Shown: in pieces, positions 9,289 to 20,307 of the stretch
Position numbering within the stretch: position 1 is the first letter of the stretch
Layout: each line of letters begins with the position of its first letter
Assembly: GCA_002898315.1 (NCBI GenBank)
Contig: BEHV01000009.1
Span: 1-64,000, forward strand
Direction: 5' to 3'
DNA from: a bacterium HR19
GTDB taxonomy: Bacteria > Calescibacteriota > Calescibacteriia > Calescibacteriales > Calescibacteriaceae
DNA length: 64,000 nucleotides
The notes under the pieces: model-generated
What the model saw: only the letters and a program-made list of their open reading frames with translations
What the model was told of the DNA's origin: nothing
Databases searched by the model: none
Made by a program: the position numbers and the translations under genes

Positions 9289-10668
9289 GTGTGTGGAATA
9301 ATTGGGGTCTTCGGGACTGATGATTCGCTTAAAAATACTATTTTAGGACTTCACGCACTTCAACACAGGGGACAGGAAGGAATAGGTGTCGCCTGGACAG
9401 ACGGACAAAAGATATACTGCGAGAAAAGGTTAGGATATGTCTCCGAATTTGCTAAAACATTCAAATTAACACAAAGTCCCATATCTGTTGGACACCTCAG
9501 GTACTCCACAACAGGAAAATCAGAAAAGAACAATCTTCAACCAATAGTCGTAAATGGTATTGACCTCAAAATTGCAATATGTCATAACGGCAACCTGACA
9601 AACTTTTTTAGTTTAAGAAAGTCGCTTGAAGAAGAAGGAGCTGTATTCACGAGTGAAATGGATACAGAAGTCATAGCTCACCTTATAATGAAAGCAAAAG
9701 GAGATATAATATCGCGATTGAAATTCGCGCTCTCAAAAGTAAAAGGCGCGTTTTCACTCATCATAATGACTCCCTCTGCACTTATCGCAGTAAGAGATAG
9801 CTTAGGTTTCAGACCTCTCTGCCTCGGAAGATTAAAGAACGCATACGTTGTCGCTTCCGAAACATGCGCGCTTGATATAATAGGCGCAGAATTCATAAGA
9901 GAAATAGAACAAGGAGAGATCCTCCTCATCTCAAAAGAAGGAATAAAATCAGAAATGCTTGAAAAACCAAAAATAAAAAGAGAATGCATCTTTGAACTGA
10001 TTTACTTCGCAAGACCTGATTCTCATATCTTCTCCCGCGATGTGTGGCTTGTGAGAAAAGAATTAGGAAAAATGCTCGCAATAGAACAACCCGCAGACGC
10101 AGATATAGTCATACCTGTTCCTGACTCAGGACTTTTCGCAGCAATAGGATACTCAGAACAATCGGGAATCCCCTTTTCGTATGGACTCGTAAGAAGCCAC
10201 TACATAGGTAGAACATTCATAGAACCATCATCACAGGAAAGAGCTTCTGATGTCAGAATAAAACTCAACCCTATAAAAAGCGTCATAAAAGGGAAAAGAA
10301 TAGTTCTTATTGACGATTCAATAGTGAGAGGAACGACATCAAGAAAAATAGTGAAAATGCTCAAAGAAGCGGGAGCAAAAGAAATTCACATGAGAATTTC
10401 ATCTCCACCTATAAAATTTCCGTGCTACTATGGTATAGATACACCATCAAAAGGAGAACTAATAGCTTCATCACATTCTGTTGAGCAGATCAAAAACTTT
10501 ATAGGTTGTGATTCTCTGGGATACCTGAGCGTAGAAGGTATGTTAAAGGTGGTCGGAGATTTTTATGAAAATGGGGGATTTTGCACCGCTTGCTTCACCG
10601 GAAACTATCCGATACCGCCAGAAGACGCAGAATTTATATCACAACTACGACTTTTCAGAGATTATTAA
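9289..10668 (+). CDS. purF: Amidophosphoribosyltransferase
   Basis: GTG start at 9289 directly precedes the catalytic Ntn Cys (V/M-CGIIGVFG…LGLHALQHRGQEG); PRPP motif VLIDDSIVRGTTSRKIV. The ORF-track N-terminal extension is judged spurious. Confidence 0.93.
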   Translation: MCGIIGVFGTDDSLKNTILGLHALQHRGQEGIGVAWTDGQKIYCEKRLGYVSEFAKTFKLTQSPISVGHLRYSTTGKSEKNNLQPIVVNGIDLKIAICHNGNLTNFFSLRKSLEEEGAVFTSEMDTEVIAHLIMKAKGDIISRLKFALSKVKGAFSLIIMTPSALIAVRDSLGFRPLCLGRLKNAYVVASETCALDIIGAEFIREIEQGEILLISKEGIKSEMLEKPKIKRECIFELIYFARPDSHIFSRDVWLVRKELGKMLAIEQPADADIVIPVPDSGLFAAIGYSEQSGIPFSYGLVRSHYIGRTFIEPSSQERASDVRIKLNPIKSVIKGKRIVLIDDSIVRGTTSRKIVKMLKEAGAKEIHMRISSPPIKFPCYYGIDTPSKGELIASSHSVEQIKNFIGCDSLGYLSVEGMLKVVGDFYENGGFCTACFTGNYPIPPEDAEFISQLRLFRDY

Positions 10669-10680
10669 AAATTTTCAGAC

Positions 10681-10923
10681 CTAACTTCCTTCGTCTTTTT
10701 TTTGCCCGGGCTGGTTTTTCAACTGTGAAACCATAGATTCATCTAAACGAGATTCTGCAACCTTCTGCTTTATCTTCTCAAGAAGCTCCTCCCTGACTAT
10801 ACTTATATCTTTTGGCGCCTCAATACCTATCTTGACACTTCTCCCCTCAATCTCTATGACCTTGACTATTATTTTATCTCCTATTATCAAACTCTGACCC
10901 TCTTTCCTTTTCAGAACAAGCAT
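10681..10923 (-). CDS. csrA: Carbon storage regulator CsrA
   Basis: MLVLKRKEGQSLIIGDKIIVKVIEIEGRSVKIGIEAPKDISIVREEL; start at 10923. Confidence 0.95.
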   Translation of the reverse strand: MLVLKRKEGQSLIIGDKIIVKVIEIEGRSVKIGIEAPKDISIVREELLEKIKQKVAESRLDESMVSQLKNQPGQKKDEGS

Positions 10924-11060
10924 ACAAAAAACAACAAAAATAAATTTAAAAATTCCCCGCAAAAAATTGCTCTTTACAAGTTATACGCAAAATCATACAC
11001 AAAAATCAAGTAAATCAAATTTCTCTATTCATCACATCAGATTAATTACAATAAATTCTT

Positions 11061-13262
11061 ATGATATTTTTAAAAGCGATATTTATATTGTTTTTTTATT
11101 CTCTTGAAACTTATGAGGTAAATCCAAAGATAATTTTTGACCCGCTCTTTATAATGCAAACCTTAAAAGGAGAAAAAAAGAAAGTATGGATCACAAAGAA
11201 AATTAACAGCAACTTCCCAAAAATAGGAAATCTAACCTTTGCTCCTCAATTCCCCTTACTTATCTTGGAAGAAAAAGAAATAGAAGATAATTTATTGCAG
11301 TGCATAAAAAAAGAAATAAAAAACCCCCAAAATTGTTTCAAATATACAAAAGATGATGAAGATATAGTATACATAAGATTCCCGAGAAAATTGAGACCAC
11401 TTACCGAGGAATTTTCTACACCACAGGATATAAAAAGATTATTCACAAAAATCAAAGAATCGTCCTCTGAAATAGGAGCAAAAGAAGCCAGAGATGTTTT
11501 CAGAGTAAGCGGGAAGGGTGTCGCAATCGGAATAATTGACACAGGAATAAGATGGAACTCCGACTTTATCACATACAAAATACGAGATTCCATAACTCGT
11601 GATTTCGGAAGTAGCAAGAATTTCTCAAAAATAGCTCTTATATGGGATCAGGAAAACGAAAATTATGAAAACGGATTCACTTATCCCTCAGGTTTTACAT
11701 ACGGATTAGAATGCAAGTTTCCCTCACGAAGAGATTCTTTCTTCGGTAAAAATGAATGTCCTCATACAGATAAAGAAGGTCACGGCTCGCACATAACAGG
11801 AATAATGGCTATGGAGGAAGAAAATAGTGGAGAAATAGGGGTATCTCCTTCTGCTCTGTTTATTTTTGTCGCAAGCAGTATGTATGAACCAGATGTCATA
11901 GAAGCAGTAAAATATATCTTTTCCAGGGCAGATGAATTTAAGCTTCCTGCTGTTATAAACATAAGTTTGGGCGGGCACTTCGGACCGCACGACGGAACCA
12001 GCTTATTTGAGATGGAACTGAAAAAATTTTTAGGAAAAGGGAAAATAATAGTCGCCGCAGCGGGAAACGAAGCAAATAAAAATATCCATATCGGAGGAAA
12101 ATTCTCCGGAACTGTGTCAGCTGTCGTAGATGTGAGAGGTGATTGCGAGGTTCAGTTCTGGTTCCCATTAGATTCCGGAATATCTCTGAAAGTTGATTTC
12201 TTCGGAAACTCATCAGAAGTCAAAAAAGGTGAGAGAAAAATCCTGGTAGATTCTCATCCAAAGATAGCAATCGTTGACTTCGGAGGAGGTGCCGACTTCC
12301 CATTCCAGTATCTAGGATACTCTTTCTCTAACTCAAAGGAAGGCGCTGTGTTCGCATCGTCAGAAATTTTTGGACATCAAGCAGTAATATGGCTCAACAT
12401 ACCCGGACAAAAAAGAATAGATGGCTGGATATCCTCAGACCCTTCAAACTGCTCTTTCCTAAATCAAGGTGATATAAAACCTACACCAGAGGGAACAATT
12501 TCTGTCCCAGGAACAAGTCAAGATATAATAGCAGTAGGTTCTTACGATATATCTTCTGAAAAAGGAAATCTTTCAAGGTTCTCTTCGTGGGGGTTTGAGG
12601 AAAGCGAATTTATAAAACCCAATATAGTTGCTCCCGGAGAGATAATCTACTCTTTATGTCCCAACGATGATAGCGCTTTGTGTGGGGGGCGAGGGACATC
12701 GCAATCTACCCCCCATGTCTCCGGTGCGGTCGCTCTTGCTCTTGAAAGAAATCCATCTCTCACCCCATCTGAAATAATTCAAGCCCTGTGCAGTGGCGCT
12801 AAAAAAGATGATTTCACCGGCTATCAGGCAAATAACAAATGGGGATGCGGGAAACTTTACATCCCATCATTCCTCAGCAGTATAACTCCGCAATCAAAAC
12901 CACAAAGACAAAAAGATATAAACTACGAAACCTTATACGAAAAGATAGGTGGAAAAAAATACGCGGTTTTATCTATAAATTCTCAAACACCGTTCAGGGT
13001 TATATCAGCAGGAAACCAATACTATGATATGGGATGGAGCACAAAACACGAGCTCTACTTTGATTCTTTCCCGCAAAACGTTGAGATTGAATTTGCAGAT
13101 GGAGAGATAAAGAAACTAAACATACAAACAGGTGGAATAGATGTTGGCACATGCGGATGCTTTGTCTCTGGAAAAAATGCTCTTTTCCCTTTCCTGATTC
13201 AAATCCTTCTCATCTTCATAGCAACGAGAATCATCATGATTCTTTTTGAGAGACGAACTTAA
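11061..13262 (+). CDS. Subtilase (S8 family serine protease) with signal peptide and C-terminal TM anchor
   Basis: Catalytic triad context: GIIDTGIRWN, HGSHITGIMA, GTSQSTPHVSGAVALAL; C-terminal FLIQILLIFIATRIIMILFERR. Confidence 0.88.
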   Translation: MIFLKAIFILFFYSLETYEVNPKIIFDPLFIMQTLKGEKKKVWITKKINSNFPKIGNLTFAPQFPLLILEEKEIEDNLLQCIKKEIKNPQNCFKYTKDDEDIVYIRFPRKLRPLTEEFSTPQDIKRLFTKIKESSSEIGAKEARDVFRVSGKGVAIGIIDTGIRWNSDFITYKIRDSITRDFGSSKNFSKIALIWDQENENYENGFTYPSGFTYGLECKFPSRRDSFFGKNECPHTDKEGHGSHITGIMAMEEENSGEIGVSPSALFIFVASSMYEPDVIEAVKYIFSRADEFKLPAVINISLGGHFGPHDGTSLFEMELKKFLGKGKIIVAAAGNEANKNIHIGGKFSGTVSAVVDVRGDCEVQFWFPLDSGISLKVDFFGNSSEVKKGERKILVDSHPKIAIVDFGGGADFPFQYLGYSFSNSKEGAVFASSEIFGHQAVIWLNIPGQKRIDGWISSDPSNCSFLNQGDIKPTPEGTISVPGTSQDIIAVGSYDISSEKGNLSRFSSWGFEESEFIKPNIVAPGEIIYSLCPNDDSALCGGRGTSQSTPHVSGAVALALERNPSLTPSEIIQALCSGAKKDDFTGYQANNKWGCGKLYIPSFLSSITPQSKPQRQKDINYETLYEKIGGKKYAVLSINSQTPFRVISAGNQYYDMGWSTKHELYFDSFPQNVEIEFADGEIKKLNIQTGGIDVGTCGCFVSGKNALFPFLIQILLIFIATRIIMILFERRT

Positions 13263-13749
13263 ATTCGCTAAATCCAACCTGTCCAGCGGTATACATTACC
13301 TTTTTGATTATTGAAAAGGGTATTTCTTTGTGAGCTACCAAATTCACCTCCCCCTTGAACTCAACATTTGGATTATACATCTGGATTTCCTGAATTCTAT
13401 CGTATCTTTTTTTAAGTTCTTCGTAAAGTGAAGGTATGAGGAGCTGGTTAGGAGCTACTCCCTCTATCTGCCCGTTGATTATTCTCGCAACAACTTTTCT
13501 TTCAACCATTATTTCATCCCTTGTTACTATAACATTGACATATTCTTTTAAACTTTTGTCTGTTGAAGATACGGGTAAAGAAAGTTTAGGCGAAATTGTT
13601 ATGTTAGCTTCTGTTGAGGCAGAATAGCTTTTGAGCAGGAATATAATTATTATGACAAACATATCTATGAGATTGACAACATTTAGACCTCCACCTTCTC
13701 CCATTTCAGCAGGGTTGAACTCTCCTCCGCCTCTTCTTCTCAAAGCCAT
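13234..13749 (-). CDS. ExbD/TolR-family biopolymer transport protein
   Basis: Cytoplasmic N-terminus then NVVNLIDMFVIIIIFLL single TM, ExbD-like periplasmic domain. Confidence 0.75.
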   Translation of the reverse strand: MALRRRGGGEFNPAEMGEGGGLNVVNLIDMFVIIIIFLLKSYSASTEANITISPKLSLPVSSTDKSLKEYVNVIVTRDEIMVERKVVARIINGQIEGVAPNQLLIPSLYEELKKRYDRIQEIQMYNPNVEFKGEVNLVAHKEIPFSIIKKVMYTAGQVGFSEFKFVSQKES

Positions 13750-13865
13750 TTTTATTTTACCTCCCTTTGAATAATAAATTTAGTAAGAAAGTTTATCAAA
13801 GTCAAGAAGAAAAAAAGTTTATCTGGAAGATTTTTGTTCAGGATTTTTTGTCAGCGGAGGAACCT

Positions 13866-14801
13866 TCAAGTTTTTTTCTTGAACCAATCTATGGTTTTTT
13901 TCAATCCGTCTTTAAAAGGCGTTTTCGGTTCCCAGTTCAGAATTCTTTTTATCTTTGATATATCTGGTTTTCTTCTTTTTGGGTCATCTTGCAGAGGCGG
14001 TTCAAATACTATTTCAGATTTTGAGCCAATAATCTCTTTTATTATATTTGCTACTTCAAGTACGGTAAATTCTTGCGGGTTTCCCACATTGAACACTTCC
14101 CCCGCTAAACCATCTTGAATTGACATCTTGAATATTGCTTCAACGAGGTCTTTTACATAGCAAAAGCTTCTTGTCTGTTTCCCGTCTCCGTATATCCTTA
14201 TCGGCTGATTCCTGAGGGCAGATGATATAAAAGAAGGAATGATTCTTCCATCATCCTCTCTCATTCTCTCACCATAGGTATTGAATATTCTTGCGATTCT
14301 CACATCAACTTTATGTTCTCTGAAATAAGCCATAGATAGGGCTTCGGCAAACCTTTTCGCTTCATCATAAACCCCTCGTGGTCCAACAGGATTGACATTT
14401 CCCCAATATGTTTCAGTTTGAGGATGCACAAGTGGGTCTCCATACACCTCGGAAGTTGAAGCCAAAACATATCTTGCTTTCTTTTCCTTTGCGAGTCCAA
14501 GAGTGTTCAGAGTTCCAATAGAACCAACCTTCATCGTGTGTATAGGGTTTTTGAAATAATCTTTGGGCGATGCGGGAGAAGCAAAATGCAAAATAACATC
14601 TATCTTGCCACTAACATATATAAAGTTCGTCACATCATACTTTATGAAACGGAAATTCGGATTTTCAATAAGGTTAGAGATATTCTCTGGTGAGCCAGTG
14701 ATGAAGTTATCCATTCCTATAACATAAAAATCCTCTTCAAGAAATTTTTCCGCAAGATGGGAACCTATGAACCCCGCTACTCCCGTTATAAGCACTCTCA
14801 T
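13866..14801 (-). CDS. NAD-dependent epimerase/dehydratase, UDP-glucuronate decarboxylase-like
   Basis: [58 protein letters not shown]. Confidence 0.85.
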   Translation of the reverse strand: MRVLITGVAGFIGSHLAEKFLEEDFYVIGMDNFITGSPENISNLIENPNFRFIKYDVTNFIYVSGKIDVILHFASPASPKDYFKNPIHTMKVGSIGTLNTLGLAKEKKARYVLASTSEVYGDPLVHPQTETYWGNVNPVGPRGVYDEAKRFAEALSMAYFREHKVDVRIARIFNTYGERMREDDGRIIPSFISSALRNQPIRIYGDGKQTRSFCYVKDLVEAIFKMSIQDGLAGEVFNVGNPQEFTVLEVANIIKEIIGSKSEIVFEPPLQDDPKRRKPDISKIKRILNWEPKTPFKDGLKKTIDWFKKKT

Positions 14802-14901
14802 CAGCCCAATCTCCGAAACCGATGGAAAATCCTCTACGTTTTAATTTAATTAGAACATAAACTCCTTTGAAAAAAAGACATCTTTATCAAGCAAAATTTT
14901 T

Positions 14902-16458
14902 TCAGTATTTGAAGTTTTTTATAAGTTGTATGATTGTCTGGTATGTTTCTCTGAGCTCGTTCATTCTCTGAAGGATTGAGTTGAGGAGACCCTTAGATTG
15001 TTCAAGCATATCAGACACAGAGGTTATACTTCTTGAAATCTCCATCGCAGCTCTTTCCTGCTGGGTAAAAGCGGTTGAGATTGAATTTATCTGGTCTTTT
15101 ATCTTTACAAAATCCTGAGACATTCTCTGGAGCAAGGAAGCACTTTGAGATGCTTTTTTAGATTTTTCTTCAACAATTGATGAGCTTTCCCTTATTTCTT
15201 TTGTAGCTTTTTCCATATCTTCACCGAACCTTGAAACTATCTGGGTTATTTCTTTTGCTATCTGTGATGTTCTTCCTGCAAGTTTTCTCACTTCTTCTGC
15301 AACAACCGCAAAGCCCTTTCCGTGCTCTCCTGCTCTTGCCGCTTCTATTGAGGCGTTCAAAGATAAAAGGTTGGTCTGATCTGTAATATCCATTATAGAA
15401 GACACAAAATCTTTTATTTTCTTCTGATTTTCCGCAATACCTTTTATGACATCTGAAATTCTGTTCATTCTCTGGAAGACCTCCTCAATCCCTCCGAGAG
15501 CCAACATAATTTCTTTACTACCTTCTAAAAATTTCTTTCCAGAATCATCTGTAAAATGTGCTATCACATTAAGGTTATTGACCGCTTCTTGAATTGAAGA
15601 TGAGAACTCCTCAGCTGCGGTTGATATCCTTGCTATCTCATTTATCTGAACAGATATATTCTTGTGAAATTCCTCCACCAGTTTCAGGTTTTCATCTACG
15701 AAAATTTTCAACCTGTCTATAACGCTCATCACTTCGGCTATTATTTGTCTCAGCTTATCTAAAAAAAGATTGAAATTTCTTGATAGCTCTCCTATTTCAT
15801 CGTTTGATTCAACATGAATTCTTTTTGTAAGGTTGCTCGCTCCCTTCGCAATCTCGCCCAAACTCCCAGAAACCCTCTTTATATGCTCAGATATCCTGAC
15901 AGAATACAAAAATCCTATAATTGATATGAAAATCATAGATAGAACAACTGCAAGAACAATAGATAAATTCTGAAATCTTATTATCTTCCCTATCGCATCA
16001 GAGTAATTGGTTTTTAACCTCTCATATCCATCTTTTATTTTGACAAAGTTATCAGATACAGAAGATAAATCCTCTGGTTTCAGCTCCGGCTGATTACTGA
16101 TTTTCTCTATATTTTGTCTGAGGTTTTTTACGCTTTCATCTAATCCGTCAAGTTTCACACCCATGCTCTTGATTTTCCCTATGCTTGTTTCTAACTCTTC
16201 AAAAAGCGGGATAGCATCTTACAATTTCTGAGGGGCAGAAAACTTCACAGCGGTATCTATTGCTTTACCAACTTCTGAAATGTTGCTTCCGACCAGAATA
16301 ACCTCACCGTAGTTCGTAGCCATTTTAGATATTCTTTGACCACTCAAAAATACGAAAAGCCCAGAAGCAAAAAAGAAAATAGAACCAAGAACAAAACCCA
16401 AAATAATCTTTGCCCTGACACTCAAATTTAAATCAAAAGGAATAAAATCTGCCTTCAT
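14902..16458 (-). pseudogene. Methyl-accepting chemotaxis protein interrupted by one in-frame TAA (at 16219-16221)
   Basis: N-terminal TM fragment (16219-16458) and HAMP/signalling fragment (14902-16164) lie in the same reading frame; MCP hairpin [38 protein letters not shown]. Confidence 0.8.
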
Positions 16459-16588
16459 ATAAGAGAATTTAAGAATTTTGTTGAATTTTTGTTCTGAAAT
16501 TTTTCATCTATGCCAGATTTCAGTAATTAAACAAAAAATATCATCAAACAGCCTGAGAACATTAAAATCTATATTTTGTTTTGCAGAA

Positions 16589-19468
16589 ATGATAGAAAAA
16601 ATACTCGCAAAAATAATAGGGACAAAAAACGAAAGAGAGATAAAAAGAATAAAAAATAAGTACCTTTCAAAGATAAACTCATTAGAGGAAGAACTTGATA
16701 AACTCACAAACAAAGAACTGAGAAAGCTTGCACTTGAATATAAAGAGTTTGTAAGAAATGGAGAGAAAAACACAGAAGAAATTCTGCCAGAATACTTCGC
16801 AATTGTGAGAGAAGTGTCAAAAAGAGTCCTCGGAAAAAGACACTTTGATGTCCAGATAATAGGTGGAGTTGTCCTTTATGAAGGTAAAATAGCAGAGATG
16901 AAGACAGGAGAAGGGAAGACACTCGTCGCAACACTACCTCTCTCACTCATAGCACTTGAAGGAAGAGGATGCCATCTTGTCACAGTAAACGATTACCTTG
17001 CAAGAAGAGACGCTATGTGGATGGGTCCTATATACAAGTTTTTGGGACTTGAAGTAGGAGTTATAAACCAGCTTGAAGTATCTTATAAAGTTGAGTGGCA
17101 GTTTCCGGAACTTGCTGAAAAAGCAATAGAAGAGAACATAAGAGCTTGGCCAGAAGGAAATATAATCAACGACCCGCTTCCATCAGAAAAAATAAATATG
17201 GAAGCTATAAGCGCATTCCAAACGACTCTTGTGCCCGCATCAAGAAAAGAAGCATACCTTTGCGATATAACTTATGGAACTAATAATGAGTTTGCCTTTG
17301 ATTACCTCAGAGACAATATGAAATTTTCAATAGATGAGATAGTCCAGAGAGAACTATACTATGCGATTGTTGATGAAGTTGATTCAATTTTAATAGACGA
17401 AGCAAGAACACCCCTTATAATATCTGGACCAGCCGAAGAAGATGTATCTTTATACTATGAAATAGATAAAGTGGCAAGGGCTTTGAAAAAGAATGATGAT
17501 TTTGATGTTGATGAAAAAACGAGGCAGGTTCTACTGAAAGAAAAAGGAATATCAAAAGCAGAAAAACTTCTTGGTATTCATAACTTGTATGATCCGGTGA
17601 ACATTGAGATTTTGCATCACCTCATTCAAGCTCTTCGGGCTCATCACCTTTTTCACAGAGATGTAGATTATGTTGTCAAAGATGGCAAAGTGATAATAGT
17701 TGATGAATTCACAGGAAGGTTAATGCCGGGAAGGAGATGGTCAGATGGGCTACATCAAGCAATAGAAGCAAAAGAAGGATTGAAAATAGAAGCAGAAACA
17801 CAAACCCTCGCTTCAATTTCTTTCCAGAACTATTTCAGAATGTATAAAAAGCTCGCCGGAATGACAGGAACCGCGGAAACAGAAGCTCTTGAATTCAAAG
17901 AAATATATAACTTAGATGTTGTAGTTATTCCAACACATAAACCGATGATAAGAGTAGATTACGACGATGTTGTCTATCTCACACAAGAAGAAAAATTTGA
18001 AGCTGTTGTCAATGAGATAGAAGAAAATTGGAAAAAGGGGAGACCTGTTCTTGTCGGAACCACATCAATAGAAAAAAACGAAAAGCTATCGGAGATGTTG
18101 AAGAGGAGAAGGATTCCCCATCAGGTTCTTAATGCAAAAAATCACGAGAGGGAAGCTTACATAATCGCACAGGCGGGAAGGTTAGGAGCAGTAACAGTAG
18201 CAACAAACATGGCAGGTCGCGGAGTAGATATAATTTTAGGTGGAAACCCTGAGATGCTTGCAAGACAGGAGGTAGGATTTGACGCTCCCCCAGAAGAATA
18301 TGAAAAGGCACTCAAAAAATATGAGGAAATATGCAGAAAAGAAAGGGAAAAAGTCATTCAACTCGGCGGACTTCATGTTATAGGAACAGAAAGACACGAA
18401 TCAAGAAGAATTGACAACCAGCTCAGAGGAAGGTCGGGAAGACAGGGAGACCCCGGTTCATCAAGATTTTATGTCTCACTTGAAGATGACCTTATGAGAA
18501 TATTCGGCTCGGAAAGAATAGCTCCCCTGATGCAAAGGTTCGGAATGAAAAGAGGAGAGCCGATTCAACATAGATGGGTGACAAAAGCAATTGAGAACGC
18601 TCAGAAAAAAGTAGAAGCGTACAACTTTGAACTCAGAAAACATCTCCTTGAATACGATAATGTGATGAACAAACAGAGAGAAATAGTATACTCTCTGAGA
18701 AGAAGAATTCTTGCGGGAGATAATCTTGAAGAGATAATCTTTACGATGATCGGAGATGTTATATCTTTGCTCGTTGAAAAATATTTCCCGAAAAAAGGAG
18801 AGGTAGATATAGATGGTTTCAAGAAGGAATTTGAAAGCATCTTCGGTTTTCCACCCGAAATAGATTATGATGAGATTGAGATTTTAAAAGAAAGTTTAAT
18901 TGAAATTGCAACATCTAAATACAAGGAGAAGATGTCAGAGTTAGATGTTGAGATCTCATCTAAAATTGAGCAGTTCATTTTACTTTTCACTCTTGATTCA
19001 CTGTGGAGAAGGCATCTTTATGCGATGGATCAGTTGAGGGAAGCCGTGAGCATGAGAGGATACGGATACCTTGACCCTCTTGTTGAGTACAAAAAAGAAG
19101 GGTTTTTCCTCTTTGTTGATATGATGAACAACTTCAAAAAATCTGCTCTATCAAAGCTGTTTACATTCAGGTTAGAGCGTGAAAAAGAGGAAGAGGAGAG
19201 GGAACTTGAGAGAATGTGGGAGTTCATGGCAGAAAGATATTCAAGAAATATAAGGGTTCGCGCTCAGCATGACGGGAGAACAAATCAGCAAAGTTTTCAA
19301 AGATATAATCAGGGAATAGCAAGTAGCGGTCCCGGTTTAGCGCAGGTCCAGGGAACAGCAGTAGGTAGTCCATATCAGTCAATATCTGCAAAGAAAATTG
19401 GGAGAAACGACCCGTGTCCCTGTGGTTCAGGCAAAAAATACAAAAAATGCTGTGGTAGGAACGAGTAA
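16589..19468 (+). CDS. secA: Preprotein translocase subunit SecA
   Basis: [49 protein letters not shown]-terminal [17 protein letters not shown]; start at internal ATG 16589. Confidence 0.96.
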   Translation: MIEKILAKIIGTKNEREIKRIKNKYLSKINSLEEELDKLTNKELRKLALEYKEFVRNGEKNTEEILPEYFAIVREVSKRVLGKRHFDVQIIGGVVLYEGKIAEMKTGEGKTLVATLPLSLIALEGRGCHLVTVNDYLARRDAMWMGPIYKFLGLEVGVINQLEVSYKVEWQFPELAEKAIEENIRAWPEGNIINDPLPSEKINMEAISAFQTTLVPASRKEAYLCDITYGTNNEFAFDYLRDNMKFSIDEIVQRELYYAIVDEVDSILIDEARTPLIISGPAEEDVSLYYEIDKVARALKKNDDFDVDEKTRQVLLKEKGISKAEKLLGIHNLYDPVNIEILHHLIQALRAHHLFHRDVDYVVKDGKVIIVDEFTGRLMPGRRWSDGLHQAIEAKEGLKIEAETQTLASISFQNYFRMYKKLAGMTGTAETEALEFKEIYNLDVVVIPTHKPMIRVDYDDVVYLTQEEKFEAVVNEIEENWKKGRPVLVGTTSIEKNEKLSEMLKRRRIPHQVLNAKNHEREAYIIAQAGRLGAVTVATNMAGRGVDIILGGNPEMLARQEVGFDAPPEEYEKALKKYEEICRKEREKVIQLGGLHVIGTERHESRRIDNQLRGRSGRQGDPGSSRFYVSLEDDLMRIFGSERIAPLMQRFGMKRGEPIQHRWVTKAIENAQKKVEAYNFELRKHLLEYDNVMNKQREIVYSLRRRILAGDNLEEIIFTMIGDVISLLVEKYFPKKGEVDIDGFKKEFESIFGFPPEIDYDEIEILKESLIEIATSKYKEKMSELDVEISSKIEQFILLFTLDSLWRRHLYAMDQLREAVSMRGYGYLDPLVEYKKEGFFLFVDMMNNFKKSALSKLFTFRLEREKEEEERELERMWEFMAERYSRNIRVRAQHDGRTNQQSFQRYNQGIASSGPGLAQVQGTAVGSPYQSISAKKIGRNDPCPCGSGKKYKKCCGRNE

Positions 19469-19628
19469 ATTGACATCTCTTTTCAAAATCTGAAGAGTTT
19501 CTGCGGAGCTGTGGACTTGAACATTAATCCAAAACAGGAAAAAGATAGAGTTTTATTTTTCCTACCTTTTCTCTTGAACGAGTAAGCAGGGAAAGAGACT
19601 TTGAAAGGATTTGCGTGAGCCGTCAAAA

Positions 19629-19704
19629 TGGCTCCCCGGGCAGGACTCGAACCTGCAACCCTGTGCTTAACAGGCACACGCTCTGCCAATTGAGCTACCG
19701 GGGA
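19629..19704 (-). tRNA. tRNA-Asn (anticodon GTT), CCA encoded
   Basis: TCCCCGGTAGCTCAATTGGCAGAGCGTGTGCCTGTTAAGCACAGGGTTGCAGGTTCGAGTCCTGCCCGGGGAGCCA folds as a standard cloverleaf. Confidence 0.95.
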
Positions 19705-19836
19705 GTGTGAAAACCAATAAAAAATTATAAACAAAAAATCAAGAAAAAACAATTTTTAAAAAAAACAACTCCCACCCCCATACAAAACTCCACAAAAAAC
19801 CAAAACTAAAAAATCACCATTATCTTTTTACCAACA

Positions 19837-20268
19837 ATGATAAGAATCAAAGTCAAAAAAATTCTTGAAGATGCAAAAATACCTGCATATTCAACAAGCG
19901 GTTCAGCGGGACTTGACCTCTTCTCATCAGAAGAAACCGAAATACCCCCAAAAAGCTGGAAACTCATAAGAACAGGAATATCTGTTGAAATCCCACCGGG
20001 ATACGAAGGTCAGGTCAGACCAAGGTCGGGACTCGCACTCAAAGGTATTACCGTCCTCAACACCCCAGGAACCATTGACTCAGATTATAGAGGAGAAGTA
20101 AAAGTCATACTCATAAATCTATCAGATCAAACATTCAAAGTGGAAAAAGGAATGAAAATAGCACAACTTGTAATCTCAAAATACGAAAAAGTTGATGTTG
20201 AAATTTCAGACGAACTTTCACAAACAGAAAGAGGAGAAGGTGGATTCGGAAGTACAGGACTATTCTGA
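19837..20268 (+). CDS. dut: dUTP diphosphatase
   Basis: [50 protein letters not shown] motifs. Confidence 0.95.
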   Translation: MIRIKVKKILEDAKIPAYSTSGSAGLDLFSSEETEIPPKSWKLIRTGISVEIPPGYEGQVRPRSGLALKGITVLNTPGTIDSDYRGEVKVILINLSDQTFKVEKGMKIAQLVISKYEKVDVEISDELSQTERGEGGFGSTGLF

Positions 20269-20307
20269 ACTTAACCATCTATACCCCAAAACCAATAACT
20301 ATCACCA

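Noticed and set aside
16219-16221. Stop-codon reassignment or selenocysteine explanation for the MCP TAA
   Set aside because: Other genes in the window terminate normally at TAA and TGA; TAA is not a selenocysteine codon and no other conserved gene has internal TAA.
19483-19752. 89-aa minus ORF with HSPVAQLAERVPVKHRVAGSSPARGA
   Set aside because: This is translated tRNA-Asn sequence, a classic spurious ORF type.
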